Positions 17,250 through 25,969 of a stretch of 64,000 bases of DNA are shown one piece after another. The DNA comes from Corynebacterium lemuris (GTDB taxonomy: Bacteria > Actinomycetota > Actinomycetes > Mycobacteriales > Mycobacteriaceae), in assembly GCF_024919295.1 (NCBI RefSeq), contig NZ_JANWTC010000002.1, positions 186,001 to 250,000 on the forward strand, read 5' to 3'. The position numbers and the translations under genes were made by a program. The notes beneath the pieces are model-generated. The model searched no databases. It had not been told where the DNA came from and was given only the letters and a program-made list of their open reading frames with translations. How positions within the stretch are numbered: the stretch's first letter is position 1; each line of letters starts with the position of its first letter.

Positions 17250-17252
17250 ACT
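17247..17252 (+). promoter_or_regulatory. -10 element (TAAACT) upstream of the DUF3117 gene
   Basis: TAAACT overlaps the stop of the DivIVA-type gene. The leader to ATG 17293 would be about 34 nt and contains AAGGAG at 17277-17282, so this gene has a leader and a Shine-Dalgarno site, unlike its neighbours. Confidence 0.5.
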
Positions 17253-17292
17253 GGTCAGGGTAAACCATCCGAGAAGAAGGAGCCAACTCAAT

Positions 17293-17460
17293 ATGGCAGC
17301 TATGAAGCCGCGTACCGGTAACGGTCCCATGGAAGCGGTTGAGGAAAACCGGAAGATCGTGATGCGCATCCCGTCTGACGGGGGAGGTCGCCTGGTTGTG
17401 GAGATGAGCAAGGAGGAGGCCGCCGAGCTCGGCGCTCTGCTCACCGCCGCGGCTGAATAG
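17293..17460 (+). CDS. DUF3117 small conserved protein
   Basis: A 55-residue protein beginning MAAMKPRTGNGPMEA and including the conserved RKIVMRIPSDGGGRLVVE block. This is the DUF3117 family (Rv1211-like), found next to glgA/glgC in mycobacteria and corynebacteria. No function is established. AAGGAG ten bases upstream gives a strong ribosome binding site, suggesting abundant expression. Confidence 0.9.
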   Translation: MAAMKPRTGNGPMEAVEENRKIVMRIPSDGGGRLVVEMSKEEAAELGALLTAAAE

Positions 17461-17478
17461 GCCCACCATCTGTGAGGG

Positions 17479-17484
17479 TATGCT
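17479..17484 (+). promoter_or_regulatory. Leaderless -10 (TATGCT) for the RlmA-like gene
   Basis: TATGCT followed by 7 nt and ATG 17492. The upstream in-frame codon at 17480 would lie within the -10 and can be discarded. Confidence 0.55.
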
Positions 17485-17491
17485 CAACTGC

Positions 17492-18358
17492 ATGCTCTCC
17501 GACATCATCGACGTGCTCGCTGATCCCGCCGACGGCACTCCGCTGTCCGGCGTGGACGACTACACCCGACTGGTCTCCGAGTCGGGCCACTCCTTTGATG
17601 TGGCCCGTCAGGGGTACGTGACCCTCGCCGCAGGCGCGGGTCTGCGCCATCAGGGTGACAGCATGGAAATGGTGCGTGCCCGCGAGACATTCCTGTCCCG
17701 CGGGCATTTTGCACCCTTCGTGGAGGCGGTCGCGGCAGGCGTGCACGATGCGCTTGACGACGCCGCCGTCCCCGACACCGCCCGCCCCGTCATCGCGGAG
17801 ATCGGCGCCGGCACCGGTTACTACCTTTCCCATGCCCTCGATTCGGTCGAGGGCTCCCGGGGACTGGGGCTGGACATCTCCGTCCACGCCGCCCGCCAGC
17901 TGGCCAAGTGCCACCACCGGGTGGGTGCGGTCGTCGCTGACGTGTGGGAGCGGCTGCCGGTACGGGACTCCTCGATCGACGTGATCACCGTCGTCTTCGC
18001 CCCGCGCAACGCTGCTGAGTTCGCCCGCGTGCTCACCCCCGGCGGGCAGGCGATCTTCCTCACCGCCGACCGCGGCCACCTCGCTGAGCTGCGCGGTCCG
18101 CTGGGCATCCTGGACGTGGAGGAGGGTAAAATCGACCGGCTCATCGATCAGGCCGGAGGGCATCTCCGCCCGGTCACTGAACCCGTCCTCATTGAGTTCC
18201 CGATGGAGCTGGACCGGGAGGCCATCGCCGCGCAGATCGGGATGAGCCCCTCCGCGCGCCATATCGAATCGGCTGAGCTGGCCGCGCGCATCGCGGAGCT
18301 GCCGGAGACGATGACCGTCACCGCCCGGGCCCACCTGCTGCGTATGAGCCGGGCGTAG
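17492..18358 (+). CDS. 23S rRNA (guanine-N1)-methyltransferase, RlmA/TlrB-like
   Basis: A 288-residue SAM-dependent methyltransferase. The SAM motif EIGAGTGYYLSHAL is near residue 93, and the protein has the RlmA-like layout: an N-terminal substrate region with SGHSFDVARQGYVTLA, then the Rossmann domain. Canonical RlmA proteins have a four-cysteine zinc finger before this motif. None is visible here, so this is a zinc-less actinobacterial variant or a relative with another target. Start chosen from the leaderless promoter. It is convergent with the GH32-fold gene, 4 bp apart. Confidence 0.8.
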   Translation: MLSDIIDVLADPADGTPLSGVDDYTRLVSESGHSFDVARQGYVTLAAGAGLRHQGDSMEMVRARETFLSRGHFAPFVEAVAAGVHDALDDAAVPDTARPVIAEIGAGTGYYLSHALDSVEGSRGLGLDISVHAARQLAKCHHRVGAVVADVWERLPVRDSSIDVITVVFAPRNAAEFARVLTPGGQAIFLTADRGHLAELRGPLGILDVEEGKIDRLIDQAGGHLRPVTEPVLIEFPMELDREAIAAQIGMSPSARHIESAELAARIAELPETMTVTARAHLLRMSRA

Positions 18359-18362
18359 AAAC

Positions 18363-19802
18363 CTAGTTATCGTAGTGCGGCAGGTCCCCGGAGGAGACGG
18401 GCCCGCGCTCCCAGTAACGTTCCAGGACAGCCTCCCCGTCGGTCTCGACGCGGATGGCTGAGCAGCCGCCCTCGAAGTAGACGCGGCTGGCCATGGTGAC
18501 GGCACCGCCGTCGGCGAAGACCTCCACGGTGGAGCCGTCGACGAAGATGGACAACGAATCGGTGTCCACCTCGGCCAGGCCGGTGCCGGCCACCGGGTCC
18601 CCGGCGTGCCGGGCGTTCATCGACCGGTCCAGGCTGAGCCGGTCACCGGCGTGGGTGACCACGGCGGCAGGGTTGCCGGCGGCGTCGAGAAGCGTGGCCG
18701 TCAGGCTGCTGCCCACGGGGATCTCGCACAGCCCGGTCCACGAGCGGGCGCCGTCGGTGCGGCTGATCGCGTCGGGCAGGCCGGCCGGCGGGGTCTGGAA
18801 GAGCAGTCCACCCTGCAGGGTGACCACCCGCGGCAGGGACAGGGTGTTGGCCCAGTTCTCCGCGGCCAGGGAGGGGTGGCGGTTCGGATCATCCCTGCGG
18901 CCCACGCCGTTGAGCAGGCCGAAGATGACCGACTGCTGGTAACGGTTCTCCTCGGGCACTGTGCCCGGGGTGACGTTGGTGTTGCGTGGCCGGGTGAAGT
19001 CGTGGCCGTGGTCGAGACGGGTGAAGGGGGTCCGCACTGTGAAGGTCGCCTCCCGCAGTGTGCCCACGAGGTAGCCGGCGATGTCGATCCCCCCGGATTC
19101 CAGGGTCACCAGCAGGATGTCGTAGATGTTGCCGTCGACCTCGTCACGCAGCCGCAGAATGCGGGGGCCGACGATGATGGTGGCGGCGTCGAAACCCGGG
19201 GCCCCCTCGAATTCCAGCGCTCCGGTGAAATCCCAGGAACGCCCGTCCGGGCTGGTGAGCACGACCGGGGTGGGGGAGTCCCCGTGGCCGGTCACGGCGA
19301 GCATGAGCCAGCCGGCATGTCCCAGGTGCCGGTCGTCGGCGGTCTCCCAGTCGGGGACGACACACGGGGAACGGAAGCGGCTGTGGCCGTCGATGTCGCT
19401 GACCACGTCGCCGATCCGCTGGACGCGCTCGTCCATCGCGAATTCGTCGTCGGCGACGGGGCAGCCTTCACCGAGCCCCGCCAGGTGTGCGACCTGGATG
19501 GAGGTGCCGGCGGCGGTGACGGAGGTGAAGTAGAGGTCCATCCCCTCCCCGTTGGCCACCACCGCACCCGCACGCAGGGCGGTCTCCCCGCCGACGGGCA
19601 CGAGGGCGTCGTCGCAGATCTCCCAGTCGAAGGGTCCGTCCTCGGAGATGACGTGGGCCCAACGGGCGGGGGATGCGGGGGTGGGGCGGTACTGGTGGAA
19701 CAGGTGCCAGGTCTCCCCGTCGAGGAGCACCCCGGCGGGGGCGTCCAGGACGCCGGATTCCGGCGTGACGTGCAGTTCAGGGCGGTGGTGACTGGGGCTC
19801 AC
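18363..19802 (-). CDS. GH32-fold protein lacking the canonical catalytic acids
   Basis: A 479-residue five-bladed propeller plus C-terminal beta-sandwich protein of the GH32 (sucrose-6-phosphate hydrolase/invertase) type. Family landmarks are recognisable but altered. The N-terminal W-x-N-D-P-N-G motif is GVLDAPAG at 17-24, giving Ala21 for the nucleophile Asp. R-D-P is RSP at 144-146. The W-E-C-P motif is EGAP at 199-202, with Gly200 for the acid/base Glu, although Glu199 is adjacent. The C-terminal SLSIFVDGSTVEVFADGG is typical GH32. It may be a non-hydrolytic binding protein or have unusual chemistry. GTG 19802 follows AGGAGG; it is 15 bp downstream of glgA. Confidence 0.82.
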   Translation of the reverse strand: MSPSHHRPELHVTPESGVLDAPAGVLLDGETWHLFHQYRPTPASPARWAHVISEDGPFDWEICDDALVPVGGETALRAGAVVANGEGMDLYFTSVTAAGTSIQVAHLAGLGEGCPVADDEFAMDERVQRIGDVVSDIDGHSRFRSPCVVPDWETADDRHLGHAGWLMLAVTGHGDSPTPVVLTSPDGRSWDFTGALEFEGAPGFDAATIIVGPRILRLRDEVDGNIYDILLVTLESGGIDIAGYLVGTLREATFTVRTPFTRLDHGHDFTRPRNTNVTPGTVPEENRYQQSVIFGLLNGVGRRDDPNRHPSLAAENWANTLSLPRVVTLQGGLLFQTPPAGLPDAISRTDGARSWTGLCEIPVGSSLTATLLDAAGNPAAVVTHAGDRLSLDRSMNARHAGDPVAGTGLAEVDTDSLSIFVDGSTVEVFADGGAVTMASRVYFEGGCSAIRVETDGEAVLERYWERGPVSSGDLPHYDN

Positions 19803-19817
19803 GGGATTGATGTCCTC

Positions 19818-20990
19818 CTAGCGCAGCGACTGGTAGATGTCGACGGTCTGCTGGGCGATGGTGGCCCAGGAGAAGGCGTCGACGGCACGCTGGCGGCCGG
19901 CCTCGCCGAAGGCCTTGGCGCGTGCGGGATCAGAGACCATGGCGTTGACCTGGGCGGCGATGTCGCGTTCGAAGGTCTCCGGGTCGTTCTCATCGTAGTG
20001 GACGAGGGTACCGGTCTCGCCGTCGACGACGACCTCGGGGATACCGCCGACGTCGGAGGCGACGACCGCGGTGCCGCAGGCCATGGCCTCGAGGTTGACG
20101 ATGCCCAGCGGTTCGTAGATTGAGGGGCAGACGAAGGTATCCGCGGCGGTGAGGATCTCCTGGATCCGGTCGCGGTCGAGCATGTTCTGGACCCAGAAGA
20201 TGCCGTCGCGGCGGGACTGCAGATCCTCGACCAGTGCGGTGGTGCGGGCGGCGATCTCCGGGGTGTCCGGCGCTCCGGCGCACAGCACCAGCTGTACACC
20301 TTCATCGAAGTGGGCGGCGGCCTTGACCAGGTGCTCCACGCCCTTCTGGCGGGTGATGCGGCCGACGAAGGCGACGATGGGGCGGTCCGGGTCCACGCCC
20401 AGTTCGGTGAGGACGGATTCCTCGGCCTGCCCGAAGGTGGGGCGCGGCTGCCACAACTGGGTGTCGATGCCGTTGAGCACGACGTGGACTCGGTCGGGTT
20501 CGATGCGCGGGTAGGCGTCGAGGATGGAGTCCTTCATCCGGGCGGAGACGGCGATGACGGCGTCGGCGTACTCCATGGCGTTCTTCTCCGACCAGGAGGA
20601 GACCTCGTAGCCGCCGGCGAGCTGCTCGCGCTTCCAGGGGCGGTGCGGCTCCAGGGAATGGGCGGTGGCCACGTGCGGGATGCCGTGCAGGCGGGCGGCG
20701 AGGTGGCCGCCGAGGCCTGCGTACCAGGTGTGGGAGTGGACGACGTCGACGTCTGCTGCAGCCTCGGCCATACGCAGTCCGGTGGACAGCGTCCTGATCG
20801 CCGGGTTGGCGTCCTCGAGTGCCGGGTCAACCCCGTGGACGTACACACCCGCCATGTCGCGGGGTGCCCCCATGCAGTGGACGTCCACCTCCGTGATCTC
20901 ACGCATGAACCGGGTCAGCTCCGTGACGTGGACTCCGGCACCGCCGTAGACCTCCGGGGGATATTCTCTGGTCAACATTCCGACTCTCAT
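19818..20990 (-). CDS. glgA: Glycogen synthase / alpha-glucosyltransferase, actinobacterial GlgA (GT4)
   Basis: A 390-residue GT-B glycosyltransferase. MRVGMLTREYPPEVYGGAGVHV is the typical actinobacterial GlgA start. VGRITRQKGVEHLV and the E-x7-E motif in IYEPLGIVNLEAMACG near residue 300 are the nucleotide-sugar binding signatures of GT4. In mycobacteria this enzyme (GlgM) makes maltose-1-phosphate from ADP-glucose; that activity is possible here. The ATG at 20990 is preferred to TTG 20999 because TACCCT at 20999-21004 is a -10 element. Divergent from glgC. Confidence 0.93.
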   Translation of the reverse strand: MRVGMLTREYPPEVYGGAGVHVTELTRFMREITEVDVHCMGAPRDMAGVYVHGVDPALEDANPAIRTLSTGLRMAEAAADVDVVHSHTWYAGLGGHLAARLHGIPHVATAHSLEPHRPWKREQLAGGYEVSSWSEKNAMEYADAVIAVSARMKDSILDAYPRIEPDRVHVVLNGIDTQLWQPRPTFGQAEESVLTELGVDPDRPIVAFVGRITRQKGVEHLVKAAAHFDEGVQLVLCAGAPDTPEIAARTTALVEDLQSRRDGIFWVQNMLDRDRIQEILTAADTFVCPSIYEPLGIVNLEAMACGTAVVASDVGGIPEVVVDGETGTLVHYDENDPETFERDIAAQVNAMVSDPARAKAFGEAGRQRAVDAFSWATIAQQTVDIYQSLR

Positions 20991-20998
20991 GACAGTCA

Positions 20999-21004
20999 AG
21001 GGTA
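20999..21004 (-). promoter_or_regulatory. Leaderless -10 (TACCCT) for glgA
   Basis: Minus-strand TACCCT lies 8 nt before ATG 20990. Together with the glgC promoter it makes the 158 bp glgA-glgC gap a divergent promoter region; no clear shared operator was seen in it. Confidence 0.5.
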
Positions 21005-21135
21005 GCCACGCAGCTCCCCGGCTGCAGGGGGTGTCGGGGGTAGCGGGTGATCCGCGGGTAATGCAAGGTCACCCCACCCGGGGGCCACCGGGGAAATGAA
21101 TATCACCTTCCCCGGCGAAAACCCCCACGAGCACC

Positions 21136-21141
21136 TAGATT
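21136..21141 (+). promoter_or_regulatory. Leaderless -10 (TAGATT) for glgC
   Basis: TAGATT followed by 7 nt and GTG 21149. It excludes the TTG at 21140 as start. Confidence 0.6.
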
Positions 21142-21148
21142 GGGATTC

Positions 21149-22366
21149 GTGAAGACTCAGCCGAATGTTCTATCCATTGTTCTCGCCGGCGGCGAGGGTA
21201 AACGACTGTTCCCGCTCACCGAGGACCGCGCCAAGCCCGCGGTGCCGTTCGGGGGTAGCTACCGTCTCATCGACTTCGTTCTGTCGAACCTGGTCAACGC
21301 GGGCTACCACAAGATCGCGGTGTTGACCCAGTACAAGTCGCACTCGCTGGACCGCCACATCTCCCAGGCCTGGGCGTTGCACGGTCCGGTCAGCCAGTAC
21401 ATCGCCTCGGTGCCTGCCCAGCAGCGCCGCGGCAAGCGCTGGTTCACCGGTTCCGCGGACGCCATCGTCCAGTCCCTGAACCTGATCTATGACGAGAAGC
21501 CGGACTACGTCATCGTCTTCGGTGCGGACCACGTCTACCGCATGGACCCCTCGCAGATGGTCGAGGACCACATCGCCTCCGGCAAGTCCTGTTCGGTCGC
21601 GGGCATCCGTGTCCCGCGGGCTGACGCCACCGCCTTCGGTGTCATCGAAGCCGACGACGAGGGCAACATCACCGAGTTCCTGGAGAAGCCGGCCGATCCG
21701 CCCGGCACCCCGGATGACCCGGACGTCACCTTCGCCTCCATGGGCAACTACGTGTTCACCACGGACGCCCTGATCCAGGCGCTGCTGGAGGACGAGAAGA
21801 ACGAGGACTCCGACCATGACATGGGCGGCGACATCATCCCGTACTTCGTCAACCGCGGTGACGCCCACGTCTACGATTTCTCGCGCAACGAGGTACCGGG
21901 TGCCACGGAGCGTGACCAGGGTTACTGGCGTGACGTCGGCACCATCGACGCCTACTACGAGGCTCACATGGACCTGATCTCCGTCCACCCGGTGTTCAAC
22001 CTGTACAACCGCATGTGGCCGATCCACTCCACCGACGACCAGAACTTCCCGCCCGCGAAGTTCACCCAGGGCGGCATCGCCCAGTCCTCGATGGTGGCCC
22101 CGGGTTCGATCATCTCCGGCGGCACGGTCCGAAACTCGGTGCTGGCCGGTGACGTCCATGTCGCCGAGGGCGCAACTGTCGAGGGTTCTGTGCTGCTGCC
22201 GGGCGTGCGCATCGGCCGGGGGGCCGTCGTGCGCCACGCGATCCTGGACAAGAACGTCTACGTCCGCGAAGGCGAGATCGTCGGCGTCGACCGCGGCCGC
22301 GACGAGGCCCGCTTCAAGATCTCCTCCGGCGGTGTCGTCGTGGTGGGCAAGAACGAGGTCGTCTAG
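21149..22366 (+). CDS. glgC: Glucose-1-phosphate adenylyltransferase GlgC
   Basis: A 405-residue ADP-glucose pyrophosphorylase, making the sugar donor for Glg[26 protein letters not shown] near residue 11 is the nucleotidyl-transfer loop; [10 protein letters not shown] carries the catalytic Asp; [10 protein letters not shown] holds the glucose-1-phosphate lysine. The C-terminal hexapeptide beta-helix begins near residue 300. The GTG at 21149 is fixed by the TAGATT -10. A strong hairpin at 22377-22415 ends transcription. Confidence 0.97.
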   Translation: MKTQPNVLSIVLAGGEGKRLFPLTEDRAKPAVPFGGSYRLIDFVLSNLVNAGYHKIAVLTQYKSHSLDRHISQAWALHGPVSQYIASVPAQQRRGKRWFTGSADAIVQSLNLIYDEKPDYVIVFGADHVYRMDPSQMVEDHIASGKSCSVAGIRVPRADATAFGVIEADDEGNITEFLEKPADPPGTPDDPDVTFASMGNYVFTTDALIQALLEDEKNEDSDHDMGGDIIPYFVNRGDAHVYDFSRNEVPGATERDQGYWRDVGTIDAYYEAHMDLISVHPVFNLYNRMWPIHSTDDQNFPPAKFTQGGIAQSSMVAPGSIISGGTVRNSVLAGDVHVAEGATVEGSVLLPGVRIGRGAVVRHAILDKNVYVREGEIVGVDRGRDEARFKISSGGVVVVGKNEVV

Positions 22367-22376
22367 CAGGAACCGG

Positions 22377-22415
22377 CGGGCCGGGGGCGTCAGCTGAGTG
22401 AACGCCCCCGGCCCG
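22377..22415. terminator. Bidirectional hairpin terminator between glgC and the O-methyltransferase gene
   Basis: Perfect 14-bp inverted repeat (22377-22390 and 22402-22415) with an 11-nt loop between two convergent genes. There is no long T run, as is common for high-GC corynebacterial terminators. Confidence 0.8.
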
Positions 22416-22431
22416 CTTCCCGACGCCCGCC

Positions 22432-23079
22432 CTACCCCAGCCGGGTGATCAGCGTCAGCCCGGAGCCCAGTGCCAGACGGGTGACTAGGGCGCCCTCCAG
22501 GTTATGGGCAAGCTCATCGGTTTCCCGGGCGGCCGTGGTGGCGCGGTCGCGGCGGGAGTCGTCGGAGAGGGTGCCGTCGAGAAGCGAGTCCGCCAGGACC
22601 AGCGTGCCGCCGGAGGTGAGCAGCGGCCAGGCGGCCTCAAGGACGGCGGGGAGTTCGACCGGCGGGACCTCGGCGTAGACCAGATGGTAGGAGCCGGCCG
22701 CCAGGCGACTCATCACGTCGAGGGGGCGCGAGGGGAGGAAACGGACCCGGGAGGGGGCGTAGCCGGCCTCGCGGAAGACGGCGCGGGCCTGGGTCTGATG
22801 CTCGACCTCGGGGTCAATGCACGTCATTGTCGCGCGGGGGCCCAGGCCACGGAGGACGTACAGGCCGACGACCCCGGCGGCGGGGGTTACGGCGACGGCT
22901 CCGGTGGACTTCTCGGATCCGGCGGAAGCCGCGAGGGTGGCCAGGAGCTGTCCGGTCATCTCGTCGGGGACGGAGAGCCCGAACTCCTCGGCGTCGCGTC
23001 GGGCCGCGGCGAGGGCGTCGGGATTCTCCGAGGTTGATTCGATGTAGGAGCGCAATGCGTAATAAGCCGTGTCAGTCAC
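22432..23079 (-). CDS. O-methyltransferase (Rv1220c-like)
   Basis: A 215-residue SAM-dependent methyltransferase of the catechol/caffeoyl-CoA O-methyltransferase type. VTPAAGVVGLYVLRGL near residue 65 is the SAM-binding loop (Gly-rich but relaxed), followed by TCIDPEVEHQ. TSGGTLVLADSLLDG near 150 fits the metal-binding region. It precedes sigE in the same divergent position as in mycobacteria. GTG 23079 is chosen because TAGACT at 23088-23093 is 8 nt upstream; the frame continues upstream only as a shadow. Its substrate is unknown. Confidence 0.86.
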   Translation of the reverse strand: MTDTAYYALRSYIESTSENPDALAAARRDAEEFGLSVPDEMTGQLLATLAASAGSEKSTGAVAVTPAAGVVGLYVLRGLGPRATMTCIDPEVEHQTQARAVFREAGYAPSRVRFLPSRPLDVMSRLAAGSYHLVYAEVPPVELPAVLEAAWPLLTSGGTLVLADSLLDGTLSDDSRRDRATTAARETDELAHNLEGALVTRLALGSGLTLITRLG

Positions 23080-23087
23080 AATTGACC

Positions 23088-23093
23088 AGTCTA
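23088..23093 (-). promoter_or_regulatory. Leaderless -10 (TAGACT) for the O-methyltransferase
   Basis: Minus-strand TAGACT, 8 nt before GTG 23079, in the sigE divergent region. Confidence 0.5.
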
Positions 23094-23221
23094 GGTTGCC
23101 GCGGGACTGTTTTCCCCGGACCCGCGAGTTTGTGACGGATGTGGCCAGTGGGGCCCTTCCGGGGGTCTTCACAGAAGGTTGCCAGTTCATTGTGTAGTGT
23201 TCCGCAGCCCGATGTAGCACG

Positions 23222-23848
23222 ATGGATACCATGACGCGCACCACAGGATACGACGACCAGAACCAGGCCGACGACCTCACCGGTACTGCCGCGTTCGATG
23301 CCGGACAGGGGGAGATGCCCGGCTGGGGAGAGCTGGTGGCGGAACACGCCGACAGTGTCTACCGCCTCGCCTTCCGCCTCTCGGGTAACCCGCACGACGC
23401 CGATGATCTCACCCAGGAGACCTTCATGCGCGTGTTCCGTTCCCTCAAGCACTATCAGCCCGGCACCTTCGAGGGGTGGCTCCACCGCATCACCACCAAC
23501 CTCTTCCTGGACATGGTCCGCCACCGCAGCAAGATCCGCATGGAGGCCCTGCCGGAGGACTACGACCGTCTCCCCGGCACCGACATGACGCCGGAGCAGG
23601 CCTATAACGTGGCCAACCTCGATCCCGCCCTCCAGGCCGCACTGGACAGCCTCAGCCCTGATTTCCGGGTGGCCGTGGTGCTGTGTGATGTGGTGGGCAT
23701 GTCCTACGACGAGATCGCCGCCACCCTCGGCGTGAAGATGGGTACCGTCCGCTCCCGCATCCACCGCGGCCGGACCCAGCTGCGGTCCAGCCTGGAGGCC
23801 GCCGCCCAGAAAGATGAGGGCGCCCAGCTGCTGCTGCGGACCCGCTGA
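23222..23848 (+). CDS. sigE: ECF RNA polymerase sigma factor SigE
   Basis: A 208-residue extracytoplasmic function sigma factor. Region 2 contains [17 protein letters not shown] near residue 60 and [18 protein letters not shown]; region 4 contains [26 protein letters not shown] near residue 165, the helix-turn-helix for the -35 element. Partner anti-sigma and tatB follow, as in the corynebacterial cell-envelope stress locus. The start is ambiguous between ATG 23222 and ATG 23231. Confidence 0.95.
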   Translation: MDTMTRTTGYDDQNQADDLTGTAAFDAGQGEMPGWGELVAEHADSVYRLAFRLSGNPHDADDLTQETFMRVFRSLKHYQPGTFEGWLHRITTNLFLDMVRHRSKIRMEALPEDYDRLPGTDMTPEQAYNVANLDPALQAALDSLSPDFRVAVVLCDVVGMSYDEIAATLGVKMGTVRSRIHRGRTQLRSSLEAAAQKDEGAQLLLRTR

Positions 23849-23880
23849 GCCTTTCGCGAGTATTCTGGCGGGAGAAGAAT

Positions 23881-24297
23881 GTGAGGAGGCCAGTGGTATC
23901 GATGATCCGTCCCAACCTGTCGCGCTTTCCGCGCCGACCGCGTGGGCGCCGGGAGTTCGCCTCTGTCGAGCATCTGAGTCCGGAGGCCGTCGCAGCTTTC
24001 GTGGACGGAGAACTCACGGACCCCGCGACGCACCGCGCCCGCGTGCACCTCGTGCACTGCGGGGAGTGCCGTAATGAGATCGAGAGGCAGCGGGGTGCCT
24101 CGGAGTGGCTGCGCGGTTCCAATATCGGGGCGGACGTCCGCGCACCCCATGACCTGCTCGCCAGGTTGACGGGCATCGCCAGCGGCCCCGTGAAGGCGGG
24201 GCCCGATGCGGAGTCCACCCCCACCCCCGGTCCGGAGTGCCTGCTGGACAAGGTGGAGATGATGCTGCGGGCGGTCAGGCGCAACCAGGGACTCTAG
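23881..24297 (+). CDS. cseE: Zinc-associated anti-sigma factor of SigE (CseE/RseA)
   Basis: A 138-residue anti-sigma factor. HLVHCGEC near residue 58 is the H-x3-C-x2-C ZAS motif, and SPEAVAAFVDGEL is the usual N-terminal helix preceding it. No transmembrane segment is visible, so it acts in the cytosol. GTG 23881 has GGGAG six bases upstream; GTG 23893 or ATG 23902 after GAGGAGG are alternatives. It lies 32 bp after sigE. Confidence 0.9.
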   Translation: MRRPVVSMIRPNLSRFPRRPRGRREFASVEHLSPEAVAAFVDGELTDPATHRARVHLVHCGECRNEIERQRGASEWLRGSNIGADVRAPHDLLARLTGIASGPVKAGPDAESTPTPGPECLLDKVEMMLRAVRRNQGL

Positions 24298-24303
24298 GCC
24301 GGT

Positions 24304-24321
24304 CCCCACCGTGCGGTGGGG
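24304..24321. terminator. Hairpin after the sigE-cseE pair
   Basis: CCCCACC-GTGC-GGTGGGG, a 7-bp perfect stem with a 4-nt loop just after the cseE stop and immediately before the tatB -10. It probably ends or attenuates sigE-cseE transcription and isolates tatB. Confidence 0.5.
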
Positions 24322-24322
24322 C

Positions 24323-24328
24323 TAAGGT
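24323..24328 (+). promoter_or_regulatory. Leaderless -10 (TAAGGT) for tatB
   Basis: TAAGGT followed by 6 nt and GTG 24335. Confidence 0.55.
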
Positions 24329-24334
24329 GGATAT

Positions 24335-24805
24335 GTGTTTCAGAGTATCGGTTGGCTGGAGATCTTCACGCTGGTGATCGTGGCACTCATCGTTGTAGGG
24401 CCGGAGCGTCTGCCCGGTCTGATCGAGGATGTGCGCGCCGCGATCTTCGCGGCACGTCGCGCGATCAACAATGCCAAAAAGGAGCTCAACGGTGAGCTCG
24501 GCGAGGAATTCGAGCAGTTCCGTAAACCGATGGAACAGGTTGCCGAGTACACGCGCCTGGGGCCGCGGGGCGCCATCACGAAGGCGCTCTTCGACGGCGA
24601 CGATTCCGCCCTCGACGACTTCGACCCGAAGAAGATGATGGAGGAGGATCCGCGGACCCCGCAACCGCAGCCTTCCCAGCAGCAGGCGCGGCAGGCACGC
24701 ACTTCCGGCCCGCAGTATCCAGGCCAGCCCGACCGGGGTGGTCAGGAGGGCGGGAAGGGCGATTACGGGACCGGGGGCGGTTTCTCCTGGGCGGACATCA
24801 CCTGA
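24335..24805 (+). CDS. tatB: Sec-independent protein translocase subunit TatB
   Basis: A 156-residue protein with one N-terminal membrane helix (residues 5-21), then the [13 protein letters not shown] hinge containing the conserved Glu and Pro, and a long amphipathic helix. The C-terminal third is Gln/Pro/Gly-rich and unstructured. It forms the twin-arginine translocon with TatC and TatA. The order sigE / anti-sigma / tatB lacks the htrA gene found between them in mycobacteria. Confidence 0.93.
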   Translation: MFQSIGWLEIFTLVIVALIVVGPERLPGLIEDVRAAIFAARRAINNAKKELNGELGEEFEQFRKPMEQVAEYTRLGPRGAITKALFDGDDSALDDFDPKKMMEEDPRTPQPQPSQQQARQARTSGPQYPGQPDRGGQEGGKGDYGTGGGFSWADIT

Positions 24806-24814
24806 GGGAGCGGA

Positions 24815-25945
24815 CTACTTCCGGCTCACACCCAGGCCGAGAGACTTCCCGGCGAGGGAGTCCCGGCGGGTCATCAGCTGCTCGGCGATCGCGGCGATGG
24901 CCACCCCGGCGGGGGAGTCCGGCTCTGAGACGGCGATGGGGTTGCCGTCATCACCGTGGACGCGCAGCTGCGGGTCCAGGGGGATCTGGCCGAGGAGGGG
25001 GACCTCCCCGCCGGTGAGGACGGAGAGACGTTCAGCGACGTGCTCGCCGCCGCCGGCCCCGAAGACGTCGAGGGTGGAGCCGTCGGGAAGCACCATGGCG
25101 GCCATGTTCTCGATGACGCCGGCGACGCGCTGGCGGGTCTGCTGTGTGATGGAGCCGGCCCGCTCCGCGACCTCGGCGGCCGCGGCCTGCGGGGTGGTCA
25201 CGATGAGCAGCTCGGCATTGGGCACCAGCTGGGCCACGGAGATGGCCACGTCGCCGGTTCCGGGCGGCAGGTCCATGAACAGGAAGTCCAGGTCGCCCCA
25301 GAAGACGTCGGCGAGGAACTGCTGGATCGCGCGGTGGAGCATGGGCCCACGCCAGACGACGGGGGCGTTGCCGTCGACGAAGTGGCCGATGGAGATGAGC
25401 TTCACACCGTGGGCGATCGGCGGCATGATCATGTCGTCGACGGCGGTGGGGCGCTGCTCGGAGCCGAGGAGACCGGGCACGGAGTGGCCGTAGATGTCGG
25501 CGTCGAGGACGCCGACCTTGAAGCCCCGGGCGGCTAGTGCGACGGCGAGGTTCACGGTCATGGAGGATTTGCCCACGCCGCCCTTGCCGGAGGCCACCGC
25601 GTAGACGCGGGTGGTGGAATCGGGCTCGGCGAAGGGGATGGTGGGTTCCTCGGCACCGCCGCGCAGGGATACGCGCAGTTCGCGGCGCTGCTCATCGCTC
25701 ATGACGTCAGTGGTGACGGTGACGGCACCCACGCCGTCGAGTTCCTCCAGGGCGGCCTGCGCGTTGCCGGTGATGGTGGATTTCATCGGGCAGCCGGCGA
25801 TGGTGAGGTAGATCTCGACCGCGACGTCCGGGCCGGAGACGTTGATTGACTTGACCATCCCCAGCTCGGTGAGGGGCTTGCCGATTTCAGGATCCTCTAC
25901 GCGGGACAGCGCGCTGCGAACAGCGGATTCGGTGATAACAGACAT
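24815..25945 (-). CDS. mrp: Mrp/NBP35-family P-loop ATPase (iron-sulfur carrier type)
   Basis: A 376-residue protein with an N-terminal DUF59/MIP18 domain (residues 1-90) and a MinD-like ATPase domain. The deviant Walker A is GKGGVGKSSMTVNLA near residue 118. MIMPPIAHGVKLISIG and MDLPPGTGD are family markers. The C-x2-C Fe-S ligand pair of classical ApbC/Mrp is missing: the position after VIENMA reads VLPDGSTLDVFG. Similar replacement is, to my knowledge, usual in actinobacteria. It is convergent with tatB, 9 bp apart. Confidence 0.92.
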   Translation of the reverse strand: MSVITESAVRSALSRVEDPEIGKPLTELGMVKSINVSGPDVAVEIYLTIAGCPMKSTITGNAQAALEELDGVGAVTVTTDVMSDEQRRELRVSLRGGAEEPTIPFAEPDSTTRVYAVASGKGGVGKSSMTVNLAVALAARGFKVGVLDADIYGHSVPGLLGSEQRPTAVDDMIMPPIAHGVKLISIGHFVDGNAPVVWRGPMLHRAIQQFLADVFWGDLDFLFMDLPPGTGDVAISVAQLVPNAELLIVTTPQAAAAEVAERAGSITQQTRQRVAGVIENMAAMVLPDGSTLDVFGAGGGEHVAERLSVLTGGEVPLLGQIPLDPQLRVHGDDGNPIAVSEPDSPAGVAIAAIAEQLMTRRDSLAGKSLGLGVSRK

Positions 25946-25969
25946 GGCACACCCATCGTAGTAGGCATG

